Source of the DNA: Verrucomicrobiaceae bacterium
GTDB lineage: Bacteria > Pseudomonadota > Gammaproteobacteria > Pseudomonadales > CAMLJR01
Length of the DNA stretch: 64,000 nucleotides
NCBI GenBank assembly: GCA_028293825.1
Contig: JAQGNY010000010.1
Location: forward strand, 124,001-188,000
Direction of reading: 5' to 3'
Below the pieces are notes generated by a model that worked only from the letters and a program-made list of their open reading frames with translations, made no database searches and was not told the DNA's origin. Numbering within the stretch: the first letter of the stretch is position 1; every line of letters begins with the position of its first letter. A program made the translations under genes and the position numbers. This document shows positions 1 through 8,856 of this stretch, in pieces.

Positions 1-982
1 TTTCGAAGTCAGGGTGAAACAGCATCGCCTGCAGGAACGTGACGAACGGGCAGAACATCATCGTCGCTTTGTGTTCTTGGATCATTTGCAGTGATATGCC
101 CGGATCAAAATGCGCCATGCCGAGGAAGGTGGCGCCGGCATCAAATGCGGCGAGCATGCCGAGCATTGCGGCGATATGGAACAGCGGCAGCGGCGACCAG
201 ACTTTCTCGTCAGCGGTGTATTGCCAGCGGTAGCGGCCGAGCACTATCGAATTGCGCACAATCGCCTCATGCGATAACAGGCAGCCTTTCGGATTGGCGG
301 TGGTGCCTGATGTGTACAGAATCAAACCGATATCGCGGACATAAGTGCCGATGCGGGTGCGATGCACGTCATTTTCAGTACGGGTATCGGCGGCGGCGTA
401 AAATTCAGCCTCGGTGACAAATCCCGCTGGCGTCGACTTGCCGAACAGCACGATGTTGCGCAAACGCGGCGTCTCTTCGAGCTGTAACTGTTGTGTGTTC
501 TTGCTGTGAGAAAGGGCTGGCAGCGCGACCGTCAGGCGCTCGACGAAGTTGACCTGTTCGGCGATGGCGTCGGTGGTCAGCAATGTCACCAAATCGGCGT
601 TCTCGGTGACGTAGGCCAGTTCGCTGGCACGATAGCGGGCGTTGACCATGACCGAGGTGGCGCCGCAGAAGGCGATGGCGAAAAAGGCTTCAACCAGGTT
701 TGGCGATGTCGGCATCAGAATCCCGACATGATCGCGCGGCTTTACGCCCATGGCTTGCAGGCCTCGGGCCATGCGCATCGCATTGGTTACCAGTTCTGCA
801 TAAGTTTGGCTGGAGTCAGGAAATACCAGCGCCGTCTTATCGGGAAACCGGTCGTATGCTTTCAGTAGCAAATCGCCGATGGTGGTGGCGTCAATGCGCG
901 CGCTCGCCAGATCTTCGCCATCATAAATTGTGGTGTGGTTGATCGCAGCGTTGGCTGCGGCAATTTGGGCCGAACTGGACAT
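1..982 (-). CDS. AMP-dependent acyl-CoA synthetase/ligase (3' end outside the window)
   Basis: This enzyme would activate a carboxylic acid to its CoA thioester through an acyl-adenylate, feeding the divergent beta-oxidation genes. My translation of the minus strand gives 327 residues from ATG at 980-982, still open at the window edge. The AMP-binding signature YTSGTTANPKGCLLSHE lies at about residues 223-239, and a PLFHIAAM motif follows, as in the ANL (acyl-CoA synthetase/luciferase) family. The start is supported by GAGGA seven bases upstream. The C-terminal hinge and lid domain is missing only because the window ends. Substrate cannot be read from the sequence; the neighbours suggest a medium, long or branched fatty acid. 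Confidence 0.9.
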   Translation of the reverse strand, partial: MSSSAQIAAANAAINHTTIYDGEDLASARIDATTIGDLLLKAYDRFPDKTALVFPDSSQTYAELVTNAMRMARGLQAMGVKPRDHVGILMPTSPNLVEAFFAIAFCGATSVMVNARYRASELAYVTENADLVTLLTTDAIAEQVNFVERLTVALPALSHSKNTQQLQLEETPRLRNIVLFGKSTPAGFVTEAEFYAAADTRTENDVHRTRIGTYVRDIGLILYTSGTTANPKGCLLSHEAIVRNSIVLGRYRWQYTADEKVWSPLPLFHIAAMLGMLAAFDAGATFLGMAHFDPGISLQMIQEHKATMMFCPFVTFLQAMLFHPDFE

Positions 983-1035
983 GCCGATTCCTCGAGTATC
1001 TCTGAAAGCGCCGGGCCGGTTTATGGTTAGGACAA

Positions 1036-1057
1036 ATTCCAAACGTAGCTTTGGAAT
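1036..1057. promoter_or_regulatory. Candidate operator: 22-bp palindrome in the divergent promoter
   Basis: ATTCCAAA (1036-1043) and TTTGGAAT (1050-1057) are perfect 8-bp inverted arms around a 6-bp centre. The site sits in the 253-bp space between the divergent ligase and thiolase genes. Size and symmetry fit a TetR-family site, and a TetR gene closes the operon. A smaller inverted repeat (CTATC/GATAG, 1113-1126) lies nearer the thiolase start. Binding by the TetR protein is inferred. Confidence 0.5.
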
Positions 1058-1235
1058 ATTGGCGCCGGGCGTGTGGCCGGAAACTATGTCAAACGTACCC
1101 CTATAAGCGCTTCTATCTTTCGATAGGTGCCCGGTTGCTGGCCGGTCGGCAATCCTGTCACACTCTCCATTGCGTTAGGTTGGCTGGATTTTTCCAGTGC
1201 GCCGGCGCGTCCCTTGATCATCCAGGAATTGAATT

Positions 1236-2441
1236 ATGGCGGACGCTTTCATTTACGATCACGTGCGAACCCCTCGCGGCCGCGGCCGAGCCGATGGATC
1301 TCTGCACGAGGTGGGCTCGGCGGAGCTGGCTTCACAAGTTCTGAGTTCGCTGCAAGAGCGCAGCAATCTCGATACCGCGCTGTTAGACGATGTTATTTTC
1401 GGTTGCGCGCAGCCAGTTGGTGAGCAGGGCGGCAATGTCGCTCGCACGGCCGTATTGATGGCGAATTACGCTGAATCCGTCGCTGGTCAGCAAGTGCATC
1501 GCTTCTGCGCCTCCGCGCTGGAAGCTGTCAATAACGCTGCCGCGCAAATCATGACGGGCCAATCCAATGCGGCCATTGGCGGCGGTGTTGAATCCATGTC
1601 CCGCACTTTTATTGGTGCCGATACCGGCGCTTGGTCGGCCGACCCCGCCGTTGCATACGCCAATTATTTTCTGCCGCAGGGCATCGGCGCCGATTTGATC
1701 GCCACGCTCGGTGGTTTTACCCGCACAGATGTCGATGCTTATGCCGTTGAAAGTCAGCGTCGCGCTCAGCATGCCTGGGCTCAGGGTTACTTCAAAAATT
1801 CGATCGTGCCGGTGCGTGATGTGCTCGGAAAGGTAATCCTCGATCACGATGAATTTATTCGTCCGGGCACCACGCTGGAAACCCTCGGCAATCTGAAACC
1901 TTCGTTTATCGCGATGGCAGAAGCCGGTTTTGGCGCAGTCGCGCTGCAGAAATACCCTGAAATCGAAGCCATTAACCACGTCCATACCGGCGGCAATTCA
2001 AGCGGTATTGTCGACGGTTCCGCCGGCGTGTTGCTCGGCAATAAAGAGTTTGGCACAGCGATTGGTCGCAAGCCGCGTGCACGTGTAAAGGCCTTTGCAT
2101 CGATCGGCAGCGAGCCCACCATCATGCTCACAGCGCCCGCCGAAGTGACGGCGAAATTGCTGAAACGCTCAGGAATGAAGCTCAGCGATATCGACCTATT
2201 TGAGGTGAACGAAGCGTTCGCGGCAGTGGTACTGCGTTTTCTGCGCCTGACCGGCGTCAGCCATGACCGCGTCAACGTGAATGGCGGCGGCATCGCGATG
2301 GGCCATCCGTTGGGCGCATCCGGCGCGATGATTCTCGGCACCGTGCTCGACGAGCTGGAGCGCCGCGACCTCAATACCGCATTGATTACGCTGTGCGCCG
2401 GCAACGGCCTCGGCACGGCGACCATCATCGAGCGCGTCTGA
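1236..2441 (+). CDS. Thiolase (acetyl-CoA C-acyltransferase, FadA/FadI-like)
   Basis: It catalyses thiolytic cleavage of 3-ketoacyl-CoA, the last step of beta-oxidation. The 401-residue length is normal for the family. Nucleophile Cys91 is in HRFCASALE, NEAF is present in the C-terminal half, His357 is in AMGHPLGASGA, and the second catalytic Cys387 is in TLCAGNGLG. All thiolase catalytic residues are therefore present. AGGA nine bases before ATG 1236 supports the start. It is the first gene of a same-strand run: thiolase, multifunctional enzyme, acyl-CoA dehydrogenase, racemase. It diverges from the acyl-CoA ligase. I cannot distinguish a degradative thiolase from a biosynthetic acetoacetyl-CoA thiolase by sequence alone, but the context argues for degradation. 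Confidence 0.93.
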   Translation: MADAFIYDHVRTPRGRGRADGSLHEVGSAELASQVLSSLQERSNLDTALLDDVIFGCAQPVGEQGGNVARTAVLMANYAESVAGQQVHRFCASALEAVNNAAAQIMTGQSNAAIGGGVESMSRTFIGADTGAWSADPAVAYANYFLPQGIGADLIATLGGFTRTDVDAYAVESQRRAQHAWAQGYFKNSIVPVRDVLGKVILDHDEFIRPGTTLETLGNLKPSFIAMAEAGFGAVALQKYPEIEAINHVHTGGNSSGIVDGSAGVLLGNKEFGTAIGRKPRARVKAFASIGSEPTIMLTAPAEVTAKLLKRSGMKLSDIDLFEVNEAFAAVVLRFLRLTGVSHDRVNVNGGGIAMGHPLGASGAMILGTVLDELERRDLNTALITLCAGNGLGTATIIERV

Positions 2442-2490
2442 ACCCCGTCAGCGGGCGCTCGGCGCCTGCTCAGAGAGAGAATGAAACAGC

Positions 2491-4641
2491 ATGACGACCC
2501 TGAGTTTTGCAGTTGACGCCGATGGCGTCGCCCTGATTACGCTGAACGATCCGAGCAAGCCGATGAACGTCGTCTCGCCGGAATTTATCGACGATTTGAT
2601 TGCCGCTATCGAGCGCGTCGCCAGCGATGCCGCTATCAAAGGCGCGGTGATTACGTCTGGCAAAGCCGCTTTTATGGCCGGTGCCGATCTGAAATACATC
2701 GTCAATATGATCGATGGCATCACGCCGGAAGTGGCCTACGAGTTCAGCCAAAAAGCTTCGGTGCCGATGCATCGCCGCTTGGAAACCTGTGGCAAACCAT
2801 TCGTTGCGGCGATTAATGGTCTCGCGCTCGGCGGTGGTTACGAGTTGGCTCTGGCCTGTCATTACCGCGTGATCGTAGATGATCCGAAAGCCGTGGTCGG
2901 CTTGCCGGAAGTCACTGTGGGTTTGCTTGCCGGCTCCGGTGGCACGCAACGCTTGCCGCGCATGATCGGCTTGGAAAAGTCGCTGCCAATTCTGCTCGAT
3001 GGCAAAACCGTTGGTCCGGCCGAAGCATTGAAGCTCGGCATGGTGGATGCTGTTGTTCCTGCGGCCGATCTAATCGAAGCAGCGCGTCAATGGATCCTCG
3101 GCACGCCCGATCCAGTTCGCGCTTGGGACAAGAAAGGCTACCGCATTGATCTTGGTCTGCTGAATCCAGCCAATATATCGACCTACGCCAATCGTCCGGC
3201 GCAGATCGCCGCGCAAACCCAGCGCAACTACCCGGCGCCCATCGCAATTCTGAGCTGCCTGTACGATGGCATGCAGCAGACTTTCGATAACGCGCTGAAG
3301 CTTGAATCCAAATATTTCGCCAAATTGTGTGTCGATCCGGTCGCGCGCAATATCATTCGCACCACATTCGTAAATAAAGGTGAGGCCGCCAAACTGGTGC
3401 GTCGCCCGCAAGGTATCGACAAAAAACAATTCACCAAAGTCGGCGTGCTTGGCGCCGGCATGATGGGCTCCGGTATCGCTTACGTTTCCGCAACGGCGGG
3501 CGTCAATGTGGTGCTGCTCGACAGCAAGCAAGAGTTTGCCGACAAAGGTAAAGCCTATTCGGCGAAGGTTCTCGGCAAGTTGGTCGACAAGGGTAAGAAG
3601 AAACAAGAGCAAGCCGATGCCATCCTCGCGCGCATTACGCCGACTACCGATTACGATGCGCTGAAAGGCTGCGACTTGGTAATCGAAGCGGTATTTGAAG
3701 ATCGCGCGATCAAGGCTGACGTGACGCGTCAGGCCGAAGTTCAATTGGACCCGTCCGGGTTCTTCGCCAGCAATACATCCACGTTGCCGATTTCAGGTCT
3801 CGCTAAAGCATCCGTTAATCCCGCTAAGTTCATCGGTATGCACTTCTTCTCGCCGGTCGACCGGATGCCGCTGGTTGAAGTCATCGTTGGCAAAGACACC
3901 AGCCAGGAAACGCTGGCCCATGCGCTCGATTACGTCGGCCAGTTGAAGATGATTCCAATCGTCGTTAACGACAGCCGTGGTTTCTACACCAGCCGTGTAT
4001 TCCAAACCTTCATTCACGAAGGCATGCGTATGCTCGAAGAGGGCATCGCGCCGGCGCTGATCGAAAATGCCGCGCGCCAAGCCGGCTTCCCGGTCGGCCC
4101 GTTGACGCTAACCGATGAAGTTACCGTTGAGCTGCCATGGAAGATCGTGCAGCAAGCAATTGAAGAGTTGGGTGATCAGTTTGTTAAACCCTGTGCGTAT
4201 AACGTCATGCAGCGCATGCTCGAGGAATTGAAACGCCCTGGTCGTAAAGCCGGTAAAGGCTTTTATGAATACCCCGAAGGCGGCAAAAAATTCCTGTGGC
4301 CGGGCCTGAAGGACGCCTTCCCGCTGGCGGCGCAACAGCCGTCGGTTGAGGAAATCAAAGATCGTTATTTGGCGATTCAGGCGTTGGAAACCGCGCGTTG
4401 CCTGGAAGAGGGCGTGTTGACCCATGCTACCGACGGCGATATCGGCTCGTTGTTGGCATGGAGTTTCCCGACCTGGACCGGCGGTACGCTGTCGTACATC
4501 GACACCGTTGGCATCAAGCAATTTGTTGCCGAGTGTGATCGCATGGCGAAGGCTTACGGCCCGCGTTTCGAGCCATCGACATGGCTGCGCGATCGCGCTG
4601 CTCGCGGCGAGGGGTTTTACCCCTCGACTGCACACGCGTAA
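2491..4641 (+). CDS. Enoyl-CoA hydratase / 3-hydroxyacyl-CoA dehydrogenase, FadB/FadJ-like
   Basis: A 716-residue fused enzyme that hydrates enoyl-CoA and oxidises the 3-hydroxyacyl-CoA with NAD. The N-terminal crotonase domain has both catalytic glutamates, Glu118 (GGGYELAL) and Glu140 (GLPEVTVG). The dinucleotide-binding motif GVLGAGMMGSG is at about 318-328. The dehydrogenase histidine is His451 in GMHFFSP. A C-terminal 3HCDH domain follows (GRKAGKGFYEYPEGG). It begins 49 bases after the thiolase, so the two are probably co-transcribed and form a thiolase/multifunctional-enzyme complex like FadAB. The order here (thiolase first) is the reverse of E. coli fadBA. Confidence 0.93.
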   Translation: MTTLSFAVDADGVALITLNDPSKPMNVVSPEFIDDLIAAIERVASDAAIKGAVITSGKAAFMAGADLKYIVNMIDGITPEVAYEFSQKASVPMHRRLETCGKPFVAAINGLALGGGYELALACHYRVIVDDPKAVVGLPEVTVGLLAGSGGTQRLPRMIGLEKSLPILLDGKTVGPAEALKLGMVDAVVPAADLIEAARQWILGTPDPVRAWDKKGYRIDLGLLNPANISTYANRPAQIAAQTQRNYPAPIAILSCLYDGMQQTFDNALKLESKYFAKLCVDPVARNIIRTTFVNKGEAAKLVRRPQGIDKKQFTKVGVLGAGMMGSGIAYVSATAGVNVVLLDSKQEFADKGKAYSAKVLGKLVDKGKKKQEQADAILARITPTTDYDALKGCDLVIEAVFEDRAIKADVTRQAEVQLDPSGFFASNTSTLPISGLAKASVNPAKFIGMHFFSPVDRMPLVEVIVGKDTSQETLAHALDYVGQLKMIPIVVNDSRGFYTSRVFQTFIHEGMRMLEEGIAPALIENAARQAGFPVGPLTLTDEVTVELPWKIVQQAIEELGDQFVKPCAYNVMQRMLEELKRPGRKAGKGFYEYPEGGKKFLWPGLKDAFPLAAQQPSVEEIKDRYLAIQALETARCLEEGVLTHATDGDIGSLLAWSFPTWTGGTLSYIDTVGIKQFVAECDRMAKAYGPRFEPSTWLRDRAARGEGFYPSTAHA

Positions 4642-4674
4642 CCCTGAACCCAATTAGCACTGAGAGTTGATGCC

Positions 4675-5832
4675 ATGCGTCGAATGATATTTGAAGCAGA
4701 ACACGACGATTTTCGTCGCTCTGTAAGCCGCTTCTTCCAAACCGAAATTGGACCGCACGCTGAAAAATGGCGCGAGCAGGGCTTTGTCGATCGCTGGGCT
4801 TACACCAAAGCCGGCGAGCAAGGCTATTTGCTGCTATGGGCCGACGAGAAATACGGTGGTGCCGGTATCGATGATTTCCGCTATGAGCAAATCATTATCG
4901 AAGAAAACATTCGTCACGGCGATATCGGTTTCTATATCAACCTGCATACCGGTTTGGTCGCGCCGTATATCGAAAAATTCGGCAATGACGAGCAGAAGCA
5001 GCGTTGGTTGCCCGGTTGTATTACTGGCGAAAAAATCCTCGCTGTCGCGATGACCGAGCCCGGTACTGGCTCCGACCTCGCCGGCATGAAAGCCACTGCT
5101 GTTGATAAAGGCGATCATTGGCTGCTGAATGGCTCCAAGACCTATATTTCGAACGGTCAATTGGCCGATCTGATCGTGGTCGCGGCGCGCACCGACCCCG
5201 AGTCTAAACACGCCATTGGCTTGTTTATGATCGAGGCGGGCATGGAAGGCTTCCAGCGCGGCAAGTCGCTGAAGAAGCTCGGTTTGAAATCGCAGGATAC
5301 TTCCGAACTGTTCTTCGACAACGTCAAAGTGCCGAAGGCCAACGTGCTCGGCGATCCCACCAAAGGCTTCGCCTACCTCAGCCAATGTCTGGCGCGCGAA
5401 CGTCTGGTCGCCGCAGTCGGCTCGATGGAGGCGGCGCAGACGGCATTCGACCTTACGCTTGAATACATCACTACCCGCAAAGCCTTCGGTAAGCCGATCG
5501 GCGCATTCCAGGATGCGCGCTTCAAAATGGCCAACATGCGCGCGCAAATCGATGCGACCCAATGCTTCATTGATCAGCTCGCGATGGAATTAAATGCGGG
5601 TCGCCTGACCGGTGAAGTCGCGGCCGAAGCGAAACTGCTGGCGACTGAGTTGGAAGGCCGCGTGATGGACGATTGCGTTCAATTGCATGGCGGCGCTGGC
5701 TACATGGAGGAGTACCGCATTTGCCGCATGTACGCCGATGCACGCGTTACCCGAATCTTTGCCGGCACGTCTGAAATCATGAAAGAAATCATTGGCCGCA
5801 GCCTGGGCCTCGACGAGCGGAAGATGAAGTAA
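4675..5832 (+). CDS. Acyl-CoA dehydrogenase (LCAD/isovaleryl-CoA dehydrogenase type)
   Basis: This flavoprotein performs the first, alpha-beta dehydrogenation step. It is 385 residues long with the FAD/substrate motif AMTEPGTGSD at about 125-134. The MCAD-type base (Glu in YEGTSQI) is replaced: here the segment is FAGTSEIMKE. Glu242 in ARERLVA occupies the helix-G position used as base in LCAD and isovaleryl-CoA dehydrogenase. The enzyme should thus be active, and of the class that often takes long or branched substrates. Two in-frame starts are close (ATG 4675 and ATG 4684). The stop codon overlaps the next start by one base (TAATG), showing tight co-translation with the racemase. Confidence 0.93.
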   Translation: MRRMIFEAEHDDFRRSVSRFFQTEIGPHAEKWREQGFVDRWAYTKAGEQGYLLLWADEKYGGAGIDDFRYEQIIIEENIRHGDIGFYINLHTGLVAPYIEKFGNDEQKQRWLPGCITGEKILAVAMTEPGTGSDLAGMKATAVDKGDHWLLNGSKTYISNGQLADLIVVAARTDPESKHAIGLFMIEAGMEGFQRGKSLKKLGLKSQDTSELFFDNVKVPKANVLGDPTKGFAYLSQCLARERLVAAVGSMEAAQTAFDLTLEYITTRKAFGKPIGAFQDARFKMANMRAQIDATQCFIDQLAMELNAGRLTGEVAAEAKLLATELEGRVMDDCVQLHGGAGYMEEYRICRMYADARVTRIFAGTSEIMKEIIGRSLGLDERKMK

Positions 5833-6992
5833 TGGGTCCGTTAGCTGGAGTAAAAATCGTAGAAATCGCCGGGCTCGGCGCGGCGCCATACGGCTGCATG
5901 ATGCTGGCCGACATGGGCGCCGAAGTTATTCGCGTCGATCGCATCGGCGGTCGCGACGATACACCGCCGACGACTCCGCTGCTGCGCAACCGTCGCGCTA
6001 TTGCTGTCGATCTGAAAAAGAAAGAAGGCATTGAAACGGTTCTTGCGTTGATCGAAAAAGCCGACATCGTGGTGGAGGCGTTTCGCCCCGGTGTGGCTGA
6101 GCGTCTCGGCATCGGTCCAGAGGACTGCCTTAAACGCAATCCGCGAATCGTATACGGTCGCATGACCGGCTGGGGCCAAACGGGTCCGCTGGCGCAACGT
6201 GCCGGTCACGATCTGAACTACATTGGCCTGAGCGGCGTGCTCAATCAGATCGGCCCAACCGGCGGCAAACCGGTGGTGCCGCTCAATGTGATCGGCGATT
6301 TCGGTGGCGGCGGCCTGCTGCTGGCATTCGGTCTGGCCTGTGCATTATTTGAAGCACGTCAGTCGGGCAAAGGCCAGGTGGTTGATGCCGCGATGGTCGA
6401 CGGTGCCATTTCGTTTATGGCGATGTTTTTTGGGTATCGCGCCGAAGGTCAATTCAACGATAAAACCGGTCAGCATTTACTCGGTGGCGGCGCGCATTAT
6501 TACGACGTGTACGAAGCCAAAGACGGTAAGTATTTGTCGGTCGCGCCTATCGAGCCGCAGTTTTACGCCAAGTTTATCGAGATGCTCGGATTGGACGCGG
6601 CGCGCTACAAAACCGCTGCTTATCCGGCGTTTAGCGAGCAGACGATTGAGCATGATTGGCCGCAATTAAAGGCCGAGCTGACCGAGCTTTTCAAAACGCG
6701 CACGCGCGATGATTGGTGTGAGTTTTTCGCAGGCTTTGATGTTTGTGTTGAACCTGTACTCACTCTGGAAGAGGCGCCGCAGCATCCGCACAACATCGCC
6801 CGCAATGCGTTTGTCGAGGTCGGTGGCCTGCTGCAAAATGCGCCGGCCCCGCGCTTCAGTCGCACGATAAATGATTTGCCGAAAGCACCTCCGCCCCATG
6901 CGAATGCCGATACCGATGCAATCATTGCGGATTGGGGTATCGATCCCGATTTGGTTGCGCGGGCGCGGCAAGCCGGTGGCTTGGGTTCCTGA
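5832..6992 (+). CDS. Alpha-methylacyl-CoA racemase (CaiB/BaiF class III CoA-transferase fold)
   Basis: It interconverts (2R)- and (2S)-2-methylacyl-CoA so that methyl-branched chains can enter the S-specific acyl-CoA dehydrogenase. The 386-residue protein opens with a segment typical of AMACR/MCR (VEIAGLGAAPYGCMMLADMG). His126 (AGHDLNY), Asp156 (IGDFGGG) and Glu241 (APIEPQFY) fall at the same numbers as the catalytic residues of the Mycobacterium tuberculosis racemase MCR. It lacks evidence of being a formyl- or succinyl-CoA transferase. Its start overlaps the dehydrogenase stop. The gene is the best clue that this operon serves branched-chain or isoprenoid-derived acids. Confidence 0.9.
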   Translation: MGPLAGVKIVEIAGLGAAPYGCMMLADMGAEVIRVDRIGGRDDTPPTTPLLRNRRAIAVDLKKKEGIETVLALIEKADIVVEAFRPGVAERLGIGPEDCLKRNPRIVYGRMTGWGQTGPLAQRAGHDLNYIGLSGVLNQIGPTGGKPVVPLNVIGDFGGGGLLLAFGLACALFEARQSGKGQVVDAAMVDGAISFMAMFFGYRAEGQFNDKTGQHLLGGGAHYYDVYEAKDGKYLSVAPIEPQFYAKFIEMLGLDAARYKTAAYPAFSEQTIEHDWPQLKAELTELFKTRTRDDWCEFFAGFDVCVEPVLTLEEAPQHPHNIARNAFVEVGGLLQNAPAPRFSRTINDLPKAPPPHANADTDAIIADWGIDPDLVARARQAGGLGS

Positions 6993-7080
6993 TAAACGTA
7001 AATTTTCAGCCGCAGATGTAGCCGTGTGAAGTTTCTGCCCGGCATTCAATAAACATCTTCATTCATGCGAAGAAAAGAAG

Positions 7081-7731
7081 ATGACGGATAAAAAAGCGCG
7101 CTCGTTACAACGTGTGCTCGAGATCGCTGCGCAGACCTTTGTGCAGCAACCTTTCGAGAGCGTCTCGGTCGGTGCTATCGCCGAGGCCGCACATTGTTCG
7201 ACGGCAACGATTTACGATATTTACCGCTCCAAGCAAGAGCTATTTCTCGCTGCTATTTCGCATGCGCTGTACGAATATCGTTCTCCGCATATCGTCGAAA
7301 AAGGCAATGAGATTTCGCTGCGCAATTTGTTTCTATATGCGGAAGCACGCACTCGATTTCTATCCAGCCCTGAATATCGCAATATTCGGCGCGCGGTGAA
7401 GTCGCAGGCCTATTTAACAGCACCGCTGGAGCGCGAGTTTGCCTCGCAGCAGCACGATTTGGTGATGGCGGATCTAATGCCAGAAGTTATTTCCTGCTGC
7501 GAAGCCGATCTGTTGCGACCGTTGCCGCCTAAGATTATTACGCGCAATATTGCCGCCGGCGTTTTTTATGCGGCGACCGTGCATGAAGTCATGCTGGGCG
7601 GGGAAGAGCCGATAAAGTTCGACGAGGTGATTCGCTTTATTTTCACGCCGTTGGTGTCGCCGCAGGGCGAAAGGCAACTCGCCGATTTTTTGCTGCAGTC
7701 TGTCAATTCGGCAGCGTCGATTGCAATTTAG
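7081..7731 (+). CDS. TetR/AcrR-family transcriptional regulator
   Basis: A 216-residue protein with a TetR N-terminal helix-turn-helix at about residues 26-55 (VGAIAEAAHCSTATIYDIYR). A divergent ligand-binding C-terminal region follows, as usual in the family. It lies 88 bases after the racemase on the same strand and closes the catabolic locus. By analogy with FadR/PsrA/KstR-type TetR proteins it probably represses the operon and is released by an acyl-CoA; that is inference. The palindrome at 1036-1057 is the most obvious candidate target. GAAAAGAAG just before ATG 7081 can serve as ribosome-binding site. Confidence 0.9.
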   Translation: MTDKKARSLQRVLEIAAQTFVQQPFESVSVGAIAEAAHCSTATIYDIYRSKQELFLAAISHALYEYRSPHIVEKGNEISLRNLFLYAEARTRFLSSPEYRNIRRAVKSQAYLTAPLEREFASQQHDLVMADLMPEVISCCEADLLRPLPPKIITRNIAAGVFYAATVHEVMLGGEEPIKFDEVIRFIFTPLVSPQGERQLADFLLQSVNSAASIAI

Positions 7732-8086
7732 CGCGCTGGGTTAATGTATTTATCGTTGAAAAATCCCAGGCGCATTGATCGCAAAATAGCGGTTTCAAGA
7801 TAGCGGTTGAGCATCTGCAACGCTTTCCATAGAGTACCTGCCGGTTGCAGTTGTATATGCTGGCTTTGAGCTGGTGATTAGCGCGGGGCTGTCGATTTCA
7901 TGAGCCTCGCCGCTGCAAAGAATTGTTTTCGGCAATGACGTTTGCATGATGTTCCTGTAAACGTGGCTGATTACTGACGTCGGTCCGGCTTGCCAGGCCG
8001 GTACAGTGGCTAAGTGGTAGTGCCAGGTTGGGCGCTTCGGCTGAGCTGGATTTAACGTAATAACACAGTCAACAAGAGGAATAATT
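7732..8086. other. 355-base gap without a convincing gene
   Basis: The stretch between the TetR gene and the SnoaL-like gene holds no supported coding region. It contains a short GC-rich inverted repeat (CCGGC near 7987 with GCCGG near 7998) and the ribosome-binding site AGAGGAA before ATG 8087. The rest is probably 5' control DNA for the next gene. No clear sigma-70 promoter could be fixed. Confidence 0.5.
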
Positions 8087-8632
8087 ATGCGTAGCGGCAA
8101 TCTACCCCACGGCCAAGAAGAATTTTCGCTGGACGACTTTAACCTGTCGACGGCAAAGCGCGAAGAAATCACCACCGGCCTGACCGAGCGTCAGAAGTTC
8201 ATGGCCAATCAGTGGATGAACATCCACGTGCAACTGAACAAAGGCAATTTCGCTGCATTGCACGAATACTGCGATACATCGAAATTCACCTACGACAACC
8301 CGAACCGTCCTGATCTCGGCAGCTTTGCCGAGTGGTCGACATCGCCTGAAGGCCTGTTCAAAACTTTCCCGCCTTGCGTTTACCGGCTGATGAAAGTGTG
8401 GGGCTCGGGTGAAAATGAAATCTGTACGCTGAACCATCACTACGGCAAACAAGAGACACTGCCGTACATGGGTGTTCCTGCAAAAGGCCAAACCATTAAT
8501 GTTATGTGGTTCTCCTGGTTGAAGTTCGAAGGCGACAAACTGATTCACATCTATTCGATCTCCGACGTTCTGACCATGTTCATGGACATCGGCATCATCC
8601 AAGCACCACAACCGGTTGACCCCTACAAATAG
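8087..8632 (+). CDS. SnoaL-like / NTF2-fold protein of unknown function
   Basis: A 181-residue soluble protein without signal peptide or membrane segment. The pattern (TERQKFMANQW, FAALHEYCD, MGVPAKGQTINVMWFSWLKFEGDKLIHIY) is typical of SnoaL-like polyketide-cyclase/NTF2-fold proteins, where a conical alpha+beta barrel binds a small hydrophobic ligand. The family includes isomerases, cyclases and dehydratases, and the reaction cannot be assigned here. It has a good ribosome-binding site (AGAGGAA) and its own terminator, so it is probably a single-gene unit. It follows the acid-degradation locus but is separated from it by 355 bases, so a functional link is uncertain. Confidence 0.75.
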   Translation: MRSGNLPHGQEEFSLDDFNLSTAKREEITTGLTERQKFMANQWMNIHVQLNKGNFAALHEYCDTSKFTYDNPNRPDLGSFAEWSTSPEGLFKTFPPCVYRLMKVWGSGENEICTLNHHYGKQETLPYMGVPAKGQTINVMWFSWLKFEGDKLIHIYSISDVLTMFMDIGIIQAPQPVDPYK

Positions 8633-8666
8633 GTTTATCCCACTCGATAAATTTATTTACGCACAG

Positions 8667-8696
8667 AGCCGTCCTCACAAGGGGCGGCTTTTGTGT
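8667..8696 (+). terminator. Rho-independent terminator after the SnoaL-like gene
   Basis: AGCCGTCC (8667-8674) pairs with GGGCGGCT (8682-8689) with one G-T pair. The loop is seven bases and a T-rich run (TTTTGTGTTT) follows. It lies 35 bases after the stop at 8632. Confidence 0.8.
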
Positions 8697-8856
8697 TTCT
8701 GGGATAGGCAATTTGTCTCTTTGTATTTCTGATTTCATCGCTCCCCTCGATAATCTTCGCGCGTGCGGATTGTCGATCCCATAAACTCTTCGCATTAATC
8801 GATGGTTATTTGCCGGACTGCCCATCAGGCGGCTTGCCATTGTCGGAGTGAATTCA

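Noticed and set aside
1383-1985. 200-codon open frame on the minus strand inside the thiolase gene
   Set aside because: It lies antisense to a clear thiolase with all catalytic residues; the translation has no family features. Long antisense frames are expected at this GC content.
3070-3744. 224-codon minus-strand frame inside the multifunctional enzyme gene
   Set aside because: Antisense shadow of a well-supported gene; no ribosome-binding site or recognisable domain.
4834-5562. 242-codon minus-strand frame inside the acyl-CoA dehydrogenase gene
   Set aside because: Antisense shadow; the dehydrogenase motifs on the plus strand are unambiguous.
7795-8175. 126-codon minus-strand frame across the SnoaL-like gene start
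   Set aside because: It would cover the promoter and first 90 bases of a gene with a strong ribosome-binding site, and its translation resembles no family.
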